Shown: in pieces, positions 41,317 to 50,610 of the stretch | Position numbering within the stretch: the first letter of the stretch is position 1 | How the letters are laid out: each line of letters starts with the position of its first letter | Source of the DNA: Opitutaceae bacterium | Lineage (GTDB): Bacteria; Verrucomicrobiota; Verrucomicrobiia; Opitutales; Opitutaceae | Assembly (NCBI GenBank): GCA_003151495.1 | Contig: PLXR01000161.1 | Coordinates: 189-64,188, forward strand | DNA: 64,000 nucleotides | Direction: 5' to 3' | The notes under the pieces: model-generated | Databases searched by the model: none | The model's input: the letters and a program-made list of their open reading frames with translations, nothing else | Told to the model about the DNA's origin: nothing | Translations under genes and position numbers: made by a program

Positions 41317-42573
41317 ATGATGGCACCGAGAACCATGGCGAACGCGCCCGTCCCACGAATCCTTATCCTGGCGGCCGGGCCGCTTTGCCGCAACCCGCGC
41401 GTGCACAAGGAGGCCGTGACGCTTGGCAGGGCCGGCTTTGATGTCACCGTTTCGTCAATCGCCAACATAGAGCGCTTCGAGGCCTTCGACCGGGACATGC
41501 TAGTCGGGGCCCCATTCTCAAGGATTGCCGTCGACCGTCTCTCGCGCGGCCCCGCCAGTCGCATCGCGGGCTTCATGGAGCGGGCGGCGTCATGGTTGGC
41601 CCGCCGCGCAGTGCGCTGGGGGGTGGATTCCCCGCTGGCCCTGGGGCCGTATCACGCCCTCAGGGCGCTTGCCGTCCGGCACGCCGCAGACCTCACGATC
41701 GTGCACGCCGAGCTGCCGTTCTGCATCGGTGCGCATCTCATCGCCCGCGGCCTCAACGTGGCCGCCGATTTCGAGGACTGGCATTCGCGTGATCTCCTGC
41801 CATCGGCGCGGTCCGCAAGACCGCTCCGGCTCCTAGAGAAGACCGAGGCGCTCCTGATGCGCAGGTCCGCGTACTCCAGTGCACCCTCCGAGTCGATGGC
41901 GACGGCCCTGCATGCGGCCTACGGAGGGCAGGTGCCGATTGTCATACCCAATACATTCCCGCTCCAGCCGGAGCCCTCTCCCCTTCCCCGTCAGAGGCCG
42001 CCGTCGTTCTTCTGGTACTCCCAGACCATAGGCGAGGGCCGCGGCCTTGAAGCGTTCCTGTCGGCTTGGTCGCTGATGGCCGCCGAGAGCCGCGTCCGCC
42101 TCCTCGGCGAGGTGTCTGAGGCCTACAGGGAAAGGCTCGTGCGCAGCGTTCCGGAGCGCCGCCGGAAATCGCTGGACTTCCTGCCCTTGGTGGCGCCTGA
42201 CGCCCTGCCCGGCCTGATAGCCACGCACGACATCGGGCTCGCAATCGAGCCCGACACGCCCGAAAGCCGATTCCTGACGACGACCAACAAGGTTTTCCAA
42301 TACCTCAACGCCGGCCTCGCAATCGTGGCCACCCCGACGGCCGGCCAACGCGAGGTTCTCTCCAAGGTCCCAGGCTGCGGGATCCTCGCGGAGAGGTCCT
42401 CGCCCGAGGCTTTGGCGGCCCAGCTGGACGCCCTCGTGTCGAGACCGGGACTCCTTGCAGAGATGGGAGCGGCCGCCCGCGCCGGGGCCGTCAATTATTA
42501 TTCGTGGGAACGCTCCGAACCCGTTTTGATCGCCGCCGTGAACCGAGCCCTTGGCAAGCCCAGCGCCACATGA
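41317..42573 (+). CDS. Glycosyltransferase family 4
   Basis: 418 residues, GT-B fold. The N-terminal domain has RILILAAGPLCRNPRVHKEAVTL in two parts and ADLTIVHAELPFCIGAHLIA. The C-terminal domain has FFWYSQTIGEGRGLEAFLSAW, VRLLGEVSEAYRERL and the donor-binding part FLTTTNKVFQYLNAGLAIVATPTAGQREV. NYYSWERSEPVLI is close to the end. The start may be at any of three closely spaced ATGs; 41317 is the first. The stop overlaps the next start as ATGA. Confidence 0.9.
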   Translation: MMAPRTMANAPVPRILILAAGPLCRNPRVHKEAVTLGRAGFDVTVSSIANIERFEAFDRDMLVGAPFSRIAVDRLSRGPASRIAGFMERAASWLARRAVRWGVDSPLALGPYHALRALAVRHAADLTIVHAELPFCIGAHLIARGLNVAADFEDWHSRDLLPSARSARPLRLLEKTEALLMRRSAYSSAPSESMATALHAAYGGQVPIVIPNTFPLQPEPSPLPRQRPPSFFWYSQTIGEGRGLEAFLSAWSLMAAESRVRLLGEVSEAYRERLVRSVPERRRKSLDFLPLVAPDALPGLIATHDIGLAIEPDTPESRFLTTTNKVFQYLNAGLAIVATPTAGQREVLSKVPGCGILAERSSPEALAAQLDALVSRPGLLAEMGAAARAGAVNYYSWERSEPVLIAAVNRALGKPSAT

Positions 42574-43310
42574 GCAAGTCTACGATAAAGCGAGCCCTAT
42601 CGAGCCTGGGATGGTCCGTGCGCCGCGTCCCATCGGGAGTCGTCGTAGGCCACGACCTGCCCAGGGATCTCGCGATCGTCATGGGGCCCAGGCCGGACCC
42701 CGCCTGCATCGACGTCGGAGCCAACGTCGGCGACTTCGTGGAACTGCTCAAGACGACGCTGCGCGAGCCAAGGATCCACGCCTTCGAGCCCGCGCCCGAG
42801 CCGTTTGCGCGCCTGAAGGAGAGGTACGGGAGGGATCCCCGTGTTTGGCTGAACAATGCGGGGCTCGGGGCCGGGGATGGCCAGTTGAACTTTAACATCT
42901 ACGACAACCAGACCCTGAACTCCGCCCTTCCCATCTCGGAGGCGGGCACCGGCACCCTGGGAGGACCCAAGCTGCTTCGCACCACGCAGGTGCCGGTGCT
43001 CGCCCTGGACGGCTACGCGGACTCCCGTGGGATCGAGCGGATCGACCTCCTGAAGATCGACACCCAGGGCTTCGAGCTCCAGGTGCTCAGGGGCTCCGAG
43101 CATCTGCTGGCCGCGCGCAGGGTGAGCGTCGTGCTCCTCGAACTCAACTTCGTGCCGCTCTACGAGGGGCAGGTTGCCGGGCACGAGGTGATGGCCTTCC
43201 TCAGCGAGCGCGGATTCGGCCTCGTCGACTTCTATGAGAAATGTCGGCTGAACCCGTTCGTCGGGTGGTGCACGGCTCTCTTTGCGCTCCGTCCCCTGGA
43301 ATCCAAGTGA
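42570..43310 (+). CDS. FkbM-family methyltransferase
   Basis: 246 residues from ATG 42570. The AdoMet-binding motif is ACIDVGANVGDFVELLK, then IHAFEPAPEPFARLKERY. The FkbM hallmark LLKIDTQGFELQVLRGSEHLL and VVLLELNFVPLYEGQ follow. This is the second FkbM enzyme of the cluster, distinct from the one at 40.5 kb, so two positions of the glycan may be methylated. The stop overlaps the next start as GTGA. Confidence 0.92.
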   Translation: MSKSTIKRALSSLGWSVRRVPSGVVVGHDLPRDLAIVMGPRPDPACIDVGANVGDFVELLKTTLREPRIHAFEPAPEPFARLKERYGRDPRVWLNNAGLGAGDGQLNFNIYDNQTLNSALPISEAGTGTLGGPKLLRTTQVPVLALDGYADSRGIERIDLLKIDTQGFELQVLRGSEHLLAARRVSVVLLELNFVPLYEGQVAGHEVMAFLSERGFGLVDFYEKCRLNPFVGWCTALFALRPLESK

Positions 43311-44272
43311 GCGGCGCCGGTGCCACGCTTCAGATAAACCTCTCGCCCTCGGACTGGCGGCACGCACAGCACATCCTCCCCCACCAGATCCGGGCCCTGG
43401 GAGGCCAGGTGTCGGAGATCCTCCTAACCGTCGACCTCCACCGAAGCTCGGGCCGCTTTGCGGCCGGATGGGAGCACGGCCGCGACAACATCATGGCCCT
43501 CGCAAACACGATCGCCGGGGCCCGCGTCGTCGCGGTCGATTACGGCGAGGAGGCCCGCGCCCGTGTCTCGGCCGAGTTTTTCGGGGGCGCCAGTGTTCCG
43601 GAAAAGGACTTCAGAGGAGGCCCCTACTACGCCTATTTCTTCGGCATGAACGCGGCGAGCAACGATCTCGTCCTGCATACCGACTCTGACATCCTCCTTG
43701 GCGGGGGCAGCCAGACGTGGATGGGGGAGGCTTCGGCCCTCCTCGCTAGCCGCCCGGACGTGCTCTTCTCGGCGCCCCTGCCGGGACCGCCCGCTTCTGA
43801 CGGACGCCTGAGGCACATAGCCTCGAGCCCGGAGCCCGGGGAGAGGCGCATCCACCGGATCGACTCGATGAGCACGAGGATCTTCTTCATGGACCGGGCC
43901 CGGTTCCGCTCGGCGGTGGGGGCGTTGGTTCCGAGGCAGCCGCCGGCCCTTCGGAGCCGGATCAAGGCGCTTGTCGAGGGGAACCCCTCGGCAGACCTTC
44001 CGGAGCACCTTTTCACCCGCGCGATGAGGGAGAGGTCCCTCCAGCGGTGCGACATGCTCGGGACTGCGCCGGGAATGTGGTCTCTCCACCCACCCTATCG
44101 CTGCGAGGATTTCTACGAGAAGCTGCCCTCCCTGATCTCCCGCGTCGAATCGGGGGACGTGCCCGACGCACAGAGGGGGGACCACGACATCAACTCGAGC
44201 CTCGTGGATTGGAGCGAGGCCGTTGCCGCGCTCGCCAGGAACCGCTGGTGGCGCCGCCTCATTTCGCGATAG
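43307..44272 (+). CDS. Glycosyltransferase-like protein with DxD motif
   Basis: 321 residues from GTG 43307, coupled to the preceding stop. The N-terminus LQINLSPSDWRHAQHILPHQ and VSEILLTVDLHRSSGRFA resembles a GT-A start. The likely metal-binding motif is in LVLHTDSDILLGGG. RIHRIDSMSTRIFFMDRARF follows, a possible acceptor-side segment. It contains WSLHPPYRCEDFYEKL near the C-terminus. No exact family was recognised. It is the last gene before the convergent recR, so it ends the first polysaccharide sub-operon. Confidence 0.78.
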   Translation: MSGAGATLQINLSPSDWRHAQHILPHQIRALGGQVSEILLTVDLHRSSGRFAAGWEHGRDNIMALANTIAGARVVAVDYGEEARARVSAEFFGGASVPEKDFRGGPYYAYFFGMNAASNDLVLHTDSDILLGGGSQTWMGEASALLASRPDVLFSAPLPGPPASDGRLRHIASSPEPGERRIHRIDSMSTRIFFMDRARFRSAVGALVPRQPPALRSRIKALVEGNPSADLPEHLFTRAMRERSLQRCDMLGTAPGMWSLHPPYRCEDFYEKLPSLISRVESGDVPDAQRGDHDINSSLVDWSEAVAALARNRWWRRLISR

Positions 44273-44300
44273 CCGAGTCCGTGCCAGTCGCGGTGCCCCG

Positions 44301-44897
44301 CTAACTGAACGAGCGCCGGCTCTCGAGCGCGCTCTTGAGCGTCACGGAGTCGGCGTAGAGCACGCCGCCCCCGCTTGGGATTCCAAAGCCTATGCGGGTG
44401 AGCCTAACTGGGACGCCCTCGGGCAGGTGCCCGCAGATGTAGTGGCATGTCGCCTCGCCCTCCACGTCGTTCGAGAGCGCGAGAACGAGTTCGTCCACCT
44501 CGCCCGCACGGATGAGCTCCAGCAGACTGGCGATGTTCAGCTCGTCCGGGCCTATGCCGTGCAGCGGCGAGAGCCTCCCGTGAAGCACATGGTAAACCGA
44601 CCTCCACGAGCCGCTTCTCTCGATCGCGACCAGGTCGGGGACGTTTTCCACGACGCACACCGTCCTGTGGTCGCGCTTGGTATTGGCGCACACCGAGCAA
44701 AGCCCGTCCTCGCTCAGGTTCCCGCACCGGGTGCACCGGACCACCCGGGTGGACGCCTCCCCGAGCGCCGAAACAAGGGACTTGAGCTGCTCCGGCTTCC
44801 CGAGGAGCAGGTGGAGCGCAATCCTCTCCGAGGAGCGGTACCCGATCCCTGGGAGTTTCCGGAGCGCCTGCTGAAGGTTCTCGAAAGCGGTGCTCAC
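44301..44897 (-). CDS. recR: Recombination mediator protein RecR
   Basis: 198 residues. It helps load RecA at gaps together with RecF and RecO. The N-terminal helix-hairpin-helix (LRKLPGIGYRSSERIALHLL) is followed by a four-cysteine zinc finger, CTRCGNLSEDGLCSVC. The Toprim domain follows with VVENVPDLVAIERSG and HGRLSPLHGIGPDELNI, then LVLALSNDVEGEATCHYI. The C-terminal TRIGFGIPSGGGVLYADSVTL is typical. It lies five bases after ybaB, the usual ybaB-recR pair; dnaX is not upstream here. It is convergent with the polysaccharide genes. Confidence 0.97.
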   Translation of the reverse strand: MSTAFENLQQALRKLPGIGYRSSERIALHLLLGKPEQLKSLVSALGEASTRVVRCTRCGNLSEDGLCSVCANTKRDHRTVCVVENVPDLVAIERSGSWRSVYHVLHGRLSPLHGIGPDELNIASLLELIRAGEVDELVLALSNDVEGEATCHYICGHLPEGVPVRLTRIGFGIPSGGGVLYADSVTLKSALESRRSFS

Positions 44898-44902
44898 ATC
44901 CT

Positions 44903-45211
44903 TCAGAAGATTCCCGGCATCTGAAAAGCCGAAGTCACCTTCTGCATCTCGCTTTCATTGACGTCCTTGGCCTGCTTTCCGGCATCCTGGATGGCGGCGA
45001 GGATGGTGTCTGCCACCAACTTGGGATCCTCCTTAAGGAATTCCGGGTCGAGGGAGAGGGCCATGAACTTGCCCCCCGCATTGACCTTCACCTTGACGGC
45101 GCCGCCGCCCGCGGTCACGTCGATCTCCCTGGCCTCCAGCTGCGCCTGCAGCGACTCGATGGATCGCTGCATCTTCTGGGCTGTCTTGAGAAGTTTTCCG
45201 ACACCTGCCAT
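44903..45211 (-). CDS. ybaB: YbaB/EbfC nucleoid-associated protein
   Basis: 102 residues. Small dimeric DNA-binding protein. The helical N-terminus (GKLLKTAQKMQRSIESLQAQL) and VTAGGGAVKVKVNAGGKF in the sheet are typical, as is LVADTILAAIQDAGKQAKD near the end. It immediately precedes recR. Upstream, at 45212-45304, is the spacer to the divergent DJ-1 gene. Confidence 0.95.
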   Translation of the reverse strand: MAGVGKLLKTAQKMQRSIESLQAQLEAREIDVTAGGGAVKVKVNAGGKFMALSLDPEFLKEDPKLVADTILAAIQDAGKQAKDVNESEMQKVTSAFQMPGIF

Positions 45212-45304
45212 GGACCCAAGGTTTGCGAGTCACCGGGCAAATAACGAGGTGTTTTTGCGATATTTTCCGTGAGGTGGGGTCCCTGCGGGTGTTCAATTCA
45301 TGCC

Positions 45305-45850
45305 ATGCCCATTCCAACTGTGCTCGTTATCTTCCCAGCCGGGTTTGAGGAGATAGAGGCGGTCACGCCGGTGGATCTCCTCAGGCGCGCGGGGGCGCTC
45401 GTCACCCTGGCCTCTCTCGCCGAGGGGATGCATGTGACGGGGCGCAACGGCATGACGCTCCACACGGACGGCGCCCTGTCGGCGTTTGAATCCGGGAGCT
45501 TTGATTGCATCGTCCTGCCCGGGGGGCCGGGCGTGAAGCTGCTGAGCGATGATGAGCGTGTCGCGGGTCTGCTCAGGCGCCAGCTCGCCTCGGATGGATG
45601 GATTGCCGCCATCTGCGCGGCGCCGCTGGCCTTGGACGCCGCCGGTATCCTCAAGGGAAGGCGTTTCACGGCGCATGCTTCGGTGGCCGCGGACCTCCCA
45701 GGCGCCCTCCTCGACGAGAAGGTAGTAGTCGACGGCCGCATTATCACCTCGCGGGGCGCCGGAACAGCCCTCGATTTCGGGCTTATGATCATCGAGAAAC
45801 TGATCTCCCGCGACAAGGCCGCGGAAGTCGCAAAGTCCATATGTACGTGA
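45305..45850 (+). CDS. DJ-1/PfpI-family protein (YajL-like)
   Basis: 181 residues from ATG 45305. It has the DJ-1 fold with VLVIFPAGFEEIEAVTPVDLL at the start (Glu at the active-site entry). The nucleophile-elbow cysteine lies in WIAAICAAPLALDAAG, preceded by CIVLPGGPGVKLL. ITSRGAGTALDFGLMIIEKL matches the C-terminal motif. Proteins of this group are linked to protection from glyoxal-type and oxidative damage; the exact reaction is disputed. It is divergent from ybaB and followed by asnB after 153 bp. Confidence 0.93.
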   Translation: MPIPTVLVIFPAGFEEIEAVTPVDLLRRAGALVTLASLAEGMHVTGRNGMTLHTDGALSAFESGSFDCIVLPGGPGVKLLSDDERVAGLLRRQLASDGWIAAICAAPLALDAAGILKGRRFTAHASVAADLPGALLDEKVVVDGRIITSRGAGTALDFGLMIIEKLISRDKAAEVAKSICT

Positions 45851-46003
45851 ATATACGCCATTGTGAAGGGTTGCGGAATGCGCGCCGCGGCGTTGATATG
45901 GGATACCCATCCAGAGAGCTCCCAAAAGCCCCATGTTAGACCCAATCTGCCACCCCTGCGACGGCGCACCTGGTTGCGACGGGGCAATGCCTTTCACAAA
46001 TCC

Positions 46004-47908
46004 ATGTGTGGCATAGCAGGAATCGTGGATCCTGGCGCTCCCGCGGATGCCCGCGAGGGCTCCGTCGTCAGGATGTGCGACGCAATGGTTCACCGGGGTC
46101 CCGATGACGCGGGAATGGCCTCGCGGGGTCCCGCCACCCTGGGCATGCGACGCCTCGCAATCTTTGATCCGACCAACGGGCACCAGCCCATGACCACCCC
46201 TGACGGGAGGCACACGCTCGTCTTCAACGGGGCCATCTACAATTTCAACGCCCTCAAGGCTGAACTCGAGGCGGAGGGGTGGGTTTTCCGCACCCGCTGC
46301 GACACGGAGGTCCTCCTGGCCGCGCTCGCCCAGTGGGGAGAAAAGGCCCTGAACCGCCTTCGGGGAATGTTCGCCTTCGCCCTCTGGGACGCGGCGGAGG
46401 CGTCCCTCCTTGTCGCGCGTGATCCATTCGGGATTAAGCCCCTCTATTTCATCCACGAGGGGGGCCGCCTTGTGTTCGCCTCGGAGATAGGCGCCCTCCT
46501 GAGCGCAGGAATGTCCGACGGGGCCATCGACCCGTCCTCGGTTGCAGACTATCTTTCATGGTTCGCCGTTCCCGCCCCGGCCACCATCTTCAAGGGTATC
46601 TCGAGCCTGGAGCCCGGAAAATACGCGCGATTCTGCAGGGGACAGCTGAAGATCGAGACCTCTTGGAGCTTCCGGTCGATTCCCTCCGAACCAGGACCGT
46701 GCACCACCCGGCAGGATTTCATCCACGAATTGCGTGAGCGCCTCAATGACACGGTCCAGGCCCACGTCCTGGCCGACGTCCCTGTCGGGGCGTTTCTGTC
46801 GGGGGGCCTCGACTCCGCGGTCGTGGCCGGGCTGATGTCGCATGCAACGGGCGTCGCCCTGAAGACGTTCACGATCGGTTTCGAGGAGGACGGCTTCTCC
46901 GAGGCGGACGAGGCCGAGGCGACGGCCCGCCATTTCGGGGCGGTCCATCACACGCGTATCCTCACCGGGGACGAGGTCGCACGGGACCTCGACAAGTTCC
47001 TGGCCAGCTGCGACCAGCCGACAGGCGACGGCGTGAACACGTACTATGTGAGCCAGACCGCCCAGGAGGGCGGGGTTAAGGTGGCCCTCTCCGGGCTCGG
47101 CGGCGACGAGCTTTTCGGGGGCTATCCCTCGTTTCGCAACACCGCGGCCATGGCCGCCAATCTGCCGAGGTGGAGGCGCCTGCCCGCATTCCTGCGCTCG
47201 CCGACAACGGCGCTCTTGAACCAAGGCGGGGCGCGAGCCCGCAAGCTTTCCGATTTTCTGGCCTATGCAAGGGATCCCCACGAGCTGGGGGCCCTCCAGC
47301 GACGGGTGTTTTCAGAGAGGAGCCGGCTCGCGATTCTGGCACCCGACCTCGCGAGGAGCCTGCGCGGGTCCGGACCATTCCACCCGCAGCTTGCGGCGCT
47401 GCGCGCCGACGTCGACAGCGGCGACATCTTTTCCCTCGTGAGCGCCTGGGAGCTGCGGACGTACATGGCCGACGTGCTCCTGCGGGACAGCGACGTGATG
47501 AGCATGAGGCATTCCCTTGAGCTGAGGGTCCCGTTTGTCGACCGGCCCCTGCTGGAGTGGCTTTGGCGCCAGCCCTCCGCCTTCAAGGAAAGCCGCCGGC
47601 CGAAGGCGGCCCTTGTTGAGGCGACGTCGGACATCCTCCCCCCGGGCCTTGTGAAGCGCCGCAAGCGGGGATTCACCCTTCCATTTCCGATCTGGATGCG
47701 GAAGGACCTGCGCCCGTTCATCCAGGACACGCTGTCACCCGCGAGCCTCAGGAAGAGCGGCTTTTTCAGTGAGGCGCCGGTCCAGGCCCTCTGGCGGCAA
47801 TTCGACTCGGGCAGCGACAACCGTGAATGGTCCCGCGTCTGGAGCCTTGCCGTGTTGGTAAGCTTCGTGAACCGCACCCGTGCCCCCGCTCCCCTCGCTG
47901 CAAAGTGA
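46004..47908 (+). CDS. asnB: Asparagine synthase (glutamine-hydrolysing)
   Basis: 634 residues from ATG 46004, chosen because the second residue must be the catalytic Cys (MCGIAGIVD). The N-terminal glutaminase domain has MVHRGPDDAGM and FNGAIYNFNAL. The C-terminal synthetase domain has the PP-loop FLSGGLDSAVVAGL and ALSGLGGDELFGGYPSF, and ends with SLELRVPFVDRPLLEWLWRQP and KRRKRGFTLPFPIWMRKDL. In polysaccharide clusters such enzymes often amidate a uronic acid or another sugar carboxylate; either that or asparagine synthesis fits. The stop overlaps the next start as GTGA. Confidence 0.93.
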   Translation: MCGIAGIVDPGAPADAREGSVVRMCDAMVHRGPDDAGMASRGPATLGMRRLAIFDPTNGHQPMTTPDGRHTLVFNGAIYNFNALKAELEAEGWVFRTRCDTEVLLAALAQWGEKALNRLRGMFAFALWDAAEASLLVARDPFGIKPLYFIHEGGRLVFASEIGALLSAGMSDGAIDPSSVADYLSWFAVPAPATIFKGISSLEPGKYARFCRGQLKIETSWSFRSIPSEPGPCTTRQDFIHELRERLNDTVQAHVLADVPVGAFLSGGLDSAVVAGLMSHATGVALKTFTIGFEEDGFSEADEAEATARHFGAVHHTRILTGDEVARDLDKFLASCDQPTGDGVNTYYVSQTAQEGGVKVALSGLGGDELFGGYPSFRNTAAMAANLPRWRRLPAFLRSPTTALLNQGGARARKLSDFLAYARDPHELGALQRRVFSERSRLAILAPDLARSLRGSGPFHPQLAALRADVDSGDIFSLVSAWELRTYMADVLLRDSDVMSMRHSLELRVPFVDRPLLEWLWRQPSAFKESRRPKAALVEATSDILPPGLVKRRKRGFTLPFPIWMRKDLRPFIQDTLSPASLRKSGFFSEAPVQALWRQFDSGSDNREWSRVWSLAVLVSFVNRTRAPAPLAAK

Positions 47909-48993
47909 CGACCCTTCTCCTAGCACCCGAGCTCTTTACCGGCGAAGGCGGGATAATGCGCATACTCCGCCTCTACCTGAAGGCCCTCTGCGAATCCTCG
48001 GGCGACGGTGACTCGGTCAGGGTTATATCCCTGAACGACGGTAACGTGAACGCCGGGGACCTCGCCGCGTATTCAGACAGGCGGCTGGTGGAGTGGAAAG
48101 GATGCGCCCGGGGCAAGGCGAACTTCTGCTGGGCAGCGCTGCGGATGGGGTTGGCGTGCGACAGGATCGTTTGCGGGCACATCGGCCAGCTCCCGATCGC
48201 CTGGATCATCTCGAGGCTGAGGCCGGGATTGCCTTACTTCCTGGTTGCACACGGGATCGAGGTGTGGCGCCCGTTCTCCCCGCTTGAGCAAAGGGCGCTG
48301 AGGGGCGCCCGCCGCATCCTGTGCGTGAGCGACTACACCAGGCGCCAAATGCTCTCCCACTGCGATCTCGGGGAGGACCGCACGGTCGTGGTGCCCAACG
48401 CCCTGGATCCCACGCTTGAGCCGCCCAGGCCAGGGAAGCCGGATGACGCGACTCATCTCATCTTGTCGATCTCGCGCCTTACCACGGCCGACAATTACAA
48501 GGGGATCGAGCATCTGGTTGCCGCCATGCCGGCGATCCGGGCCGCCGTCCCGGGCGCGCGATTGCGTGTGATCGGCAGGGGCGACGGGCTGCCTGCACTG
48601 GTGGCCCAGGCCAGGAGCCTCGGACTCGAGGGCGCAGTGGATTTCGCGGGATTCATCGATGACGCGGGGCTTGGCGTGGAGTTCGAGAGGTGCAGGCTCT
48701 TTGCGCTGCCAAGCCAGAAGGAGGGATTCGGCCTGGTTTACCTGGAGGCCATGGCGCACGGGCGCCCCTGCCTAGGAGCCCGGTCGGGCGGCGTTCCCGA
48801 AGTGATCACGGAGGCCACGGGGGTACTCGTCGGCTACGGGGATGTCCCGGGGATCGCCGCCGGTGCAATTTCCGCATTGAAGCGCGATTGGAGCCTGGAC
48901 GCTCTTCTCGAGCGTGCACGATCCTTCTCCTACCCTAGGCTGAAGGCACAGCTGGAATCGGTGCTCTCCGCCCCGGAGGCTGTCAGGAAATGA
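47905..48993 (+). CDS. Glycosyltransferase family 4
   Basis: 362 residues from GTG 47905. GT-B enzyme with TTLLLAPELFTGEGGIMRIL at the start, YFLVAHGIEVWRPFS, and ILCVSDYTRRQMLSHC at the domain linker. The donor-binding half has HLILSISRLTTADNYKGIEHLV, RLRVIGRGDGLPALV and ALPSQKEGFGLVYLEAMAHGRP with the E(x7)E pair. It couples directly to asnB. Confidence 0.93.
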   Translation: MTTLLLAPELFTGEGGIMRILRLYLKALCESSGDGDSVRVISLNDGNVNAGDLAAYSDRRLVEWKGCARGKANFCWAALRMGLACDRIVCGHIGQLPIAWIISRLRPGLPYFLVAHGIEVWRPFSPLEQRALRGARRILCVSDYTRRQMLSHCDLGEDRTVVVPNALDPTLEPPRPGKPDDATHLILSISRLTTADNYKGIEHLVAAMPAIRAAVPGARLRVIGRGDGLPALVAQARSLGLEGAVDFAGFIDDAGLGVEFERCRLFALPSQKEGFGLVYLEAMAHGRPCLGARSGGVPEVITEATGVLVGYGDVPGIAAGAISALKRDWSLDALLERARSFSYPRLKAQLESVLSAPEAVRK

Positions 48994-49033
48994 GCCCCGT
49001 GCGGAATCGCGTCGTGAACCTGCCCCGTTTCCC

Positions 49034-50605
49034 GTGAGTCCAGGGTCCCAATCAAGCCAGCTTACCCGCCTGACCGAGATCGGCGAGCTGAGCGTGAAGG
49101 TTAGGCTCGCCGTGAAGAAGACGCTCTTCCCGCTGACCGGGCTCCTCGTCGCCGAGTCGGGGTACCTGTTCATCTTCGGCAAGCCCGGCGCCGCAGCTTT
49201 CGCAATGATGGCGGCAGGGAGCTGCATCGCGCTCGGCATCTGGTGCACCGGGGCGATCGGTCTCCCGCTTCTTCCGATGATGGTGATCCAGAGCCTCATC
49301 ATCTACGGCGTCCCAGTAATCGTCGGCCATGAGAACATCCAGATGTATCCGCCGTCGTTTGTCCTGAATGCCGGCGAGGAGGTGCTGATATTCAACCTGG
49401 CCATGATCTTATCCTGGAGGGCCGGAATGCAGGTATTTCACCCGTCCCCGCCCATTTGCTACGCCGTGCAGGAGTTCAACAGGAGTGGAGTCAAGGGGTG
49501 GAGCCGTCTGGGGTTCGGGATGGTCGCTGCCACTACCGCATTCCTGATGTTGCAGAGCCTCGGCCTCGCCGACCCGATAGTCTCTTTGTTGCCAAGCGGC
49601 TTCAGCTCAATTCTTGTCGCCCTAATCTCGGTCGTGAGCGCCAGCGGGTTTTTCCTGATCTCTATGATGATCGGCGGAGGGGAGGCCTCCGCCGTGGGCA
49701 AGTTCCTTTTCTGGCTGCTCCTGATCGTGAACGGCCTGATGTCAGCGTCCGAGCTGCTTCTCTATTCGGCCGCCGCCAACCTGATCACGGTGGCGATTGG
49801 GATATTCTGGGGCCGCGGGCGTGTCCCCTGGCGCTACCTGCTGGGGTCCGTTCTTGTATTGTCGTTCCTGAATACGGGGAAGACCACCATGCGAGAGCGC
49901 CATTGGCGGCCCGACCAGGATGAGCAGATCTCAACGACCTCGCTCCGAAACATGCCTTCCCTGTTCTCGGAGTGGACCGAGGTCAGTTACGACGCCATCC
50001 TCGAGAATCGGACCGCCCAGGACGCCAATTCACGCGAGGACCATGGGCGCGGAGACAATTCGACGGCGAACAAGAACCAGACCCTGCTCGATCGCATAGA
50101 CAACCTCCAGAATCTCCTCTACGTCATCGATGCCGTGGAAGCCGGACATGTGCCGCCCCTCCACGGGGCGACTTACGCGCTGATCCCGCCCCTCCTCGTG
50201 CCAAGGATCCTCGCGCCGAACAAGCCGCGTTCCCACGAGGGCCAGGTGATGCTGAACGTGCATTTTGGACGACAGAACCTCAGCGCGACATTCGACACCT
50301 ACATCGCGTGGGGACTCCTGCCCGAGGCCTACGGGAATTTTGGGGCGGTGGCGGGTTCGATTTTTCTCGGTTTGGTCTTCGGGATATTCTTTTCTTGGGT
50401 TGAGAACCTCACGGCCCGGAAGCTCGTGGTCTCCACCGAGGGATTCCTGTCACTGAGCCTCCTCATGGGCCTCATGAATTCCTTCGAGATGGTCGCCAGC
50501 GTCCTGGTGACCTCCATCTATCAGTCGTTCATCATCATCGCCGTCGCGAGCATGCCGTTCGTGCGAAGGACCGTGATCAGGCGCCCCACCCCCACGGACG
50601 CCTAA
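49034..50605 (+). CDS. Wzy-like O-antigen polymerase (membrane protein)
   Basis: 523 residues from GTG 49034. About ten to twelve membrane helices, with a large periplasmic loop at about 285-410 that includes TTMRERHWRPDQDEQ and HGATYALIPPLLVPRILAPNKPRSHEGQ in pieces. TYIAWGLLPEAYGNFGAVAGSIF follows, a segment like the conserved part of Wzy and related oligosaccharide repeat-unit polymerases. It would join repeat units in the periplasm. The sequence is poorly conserved as usual for Wzy, so the call rests on topology and context. Confidence 0.75.
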   Translation: MSPGSQSSQLTRLTEIGELSVKVRLAVKKTLFPLTGLLVAESGYLFIFGKPGAAAFAMMAAGSCIALGIWCTGAIGLPLLPMMVIQSLIIYGVPVIVGHENIQMYPPSFVLNAGEEVLIFNLAMILSWRAGMQVFHPSPPICYAVQEFNRSGVKGWSRLGFGMVAATTAFLMLQSLGLADPIVSLLPSGFSSILVALISVVSASGFFLISMMIGGGEASAVGKFLFWLLLIVNGLMSASELLLYSAAANLITVAIGIFWGRGRVPWRYLLGSVLVLSFLNTGKTTMRERHWRPDQDEQISTTSLRNMPSLFSEWTEVSYDAILENRTAQDANSREDHGRGDNSTANKNQTLLDRIDNLQNLLYVIDAVEAGHVPPLHGATYALIPPLLVPRILAPNKPRSHEGQVMLNVHFGRQNLSATFDTYIAWGLLPEAYGNFGAVAGSIFLGLVFGIFFSWVENLTARKLVVSTEGFLSLSLLMGLMNSFEMVASVLVTSIYQSFIIIAVASMPFVRRTVIRRPTPTDA

Positions 50606-50610
50606 ACCCC

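Noticed and set aside
45898-45910. ATGGG-ATA-CCCAT palindrome upstream of asnB
   Set aside because: A 5-bp-arm palindrome is expected by chance in this much sequence and there is no second copy.
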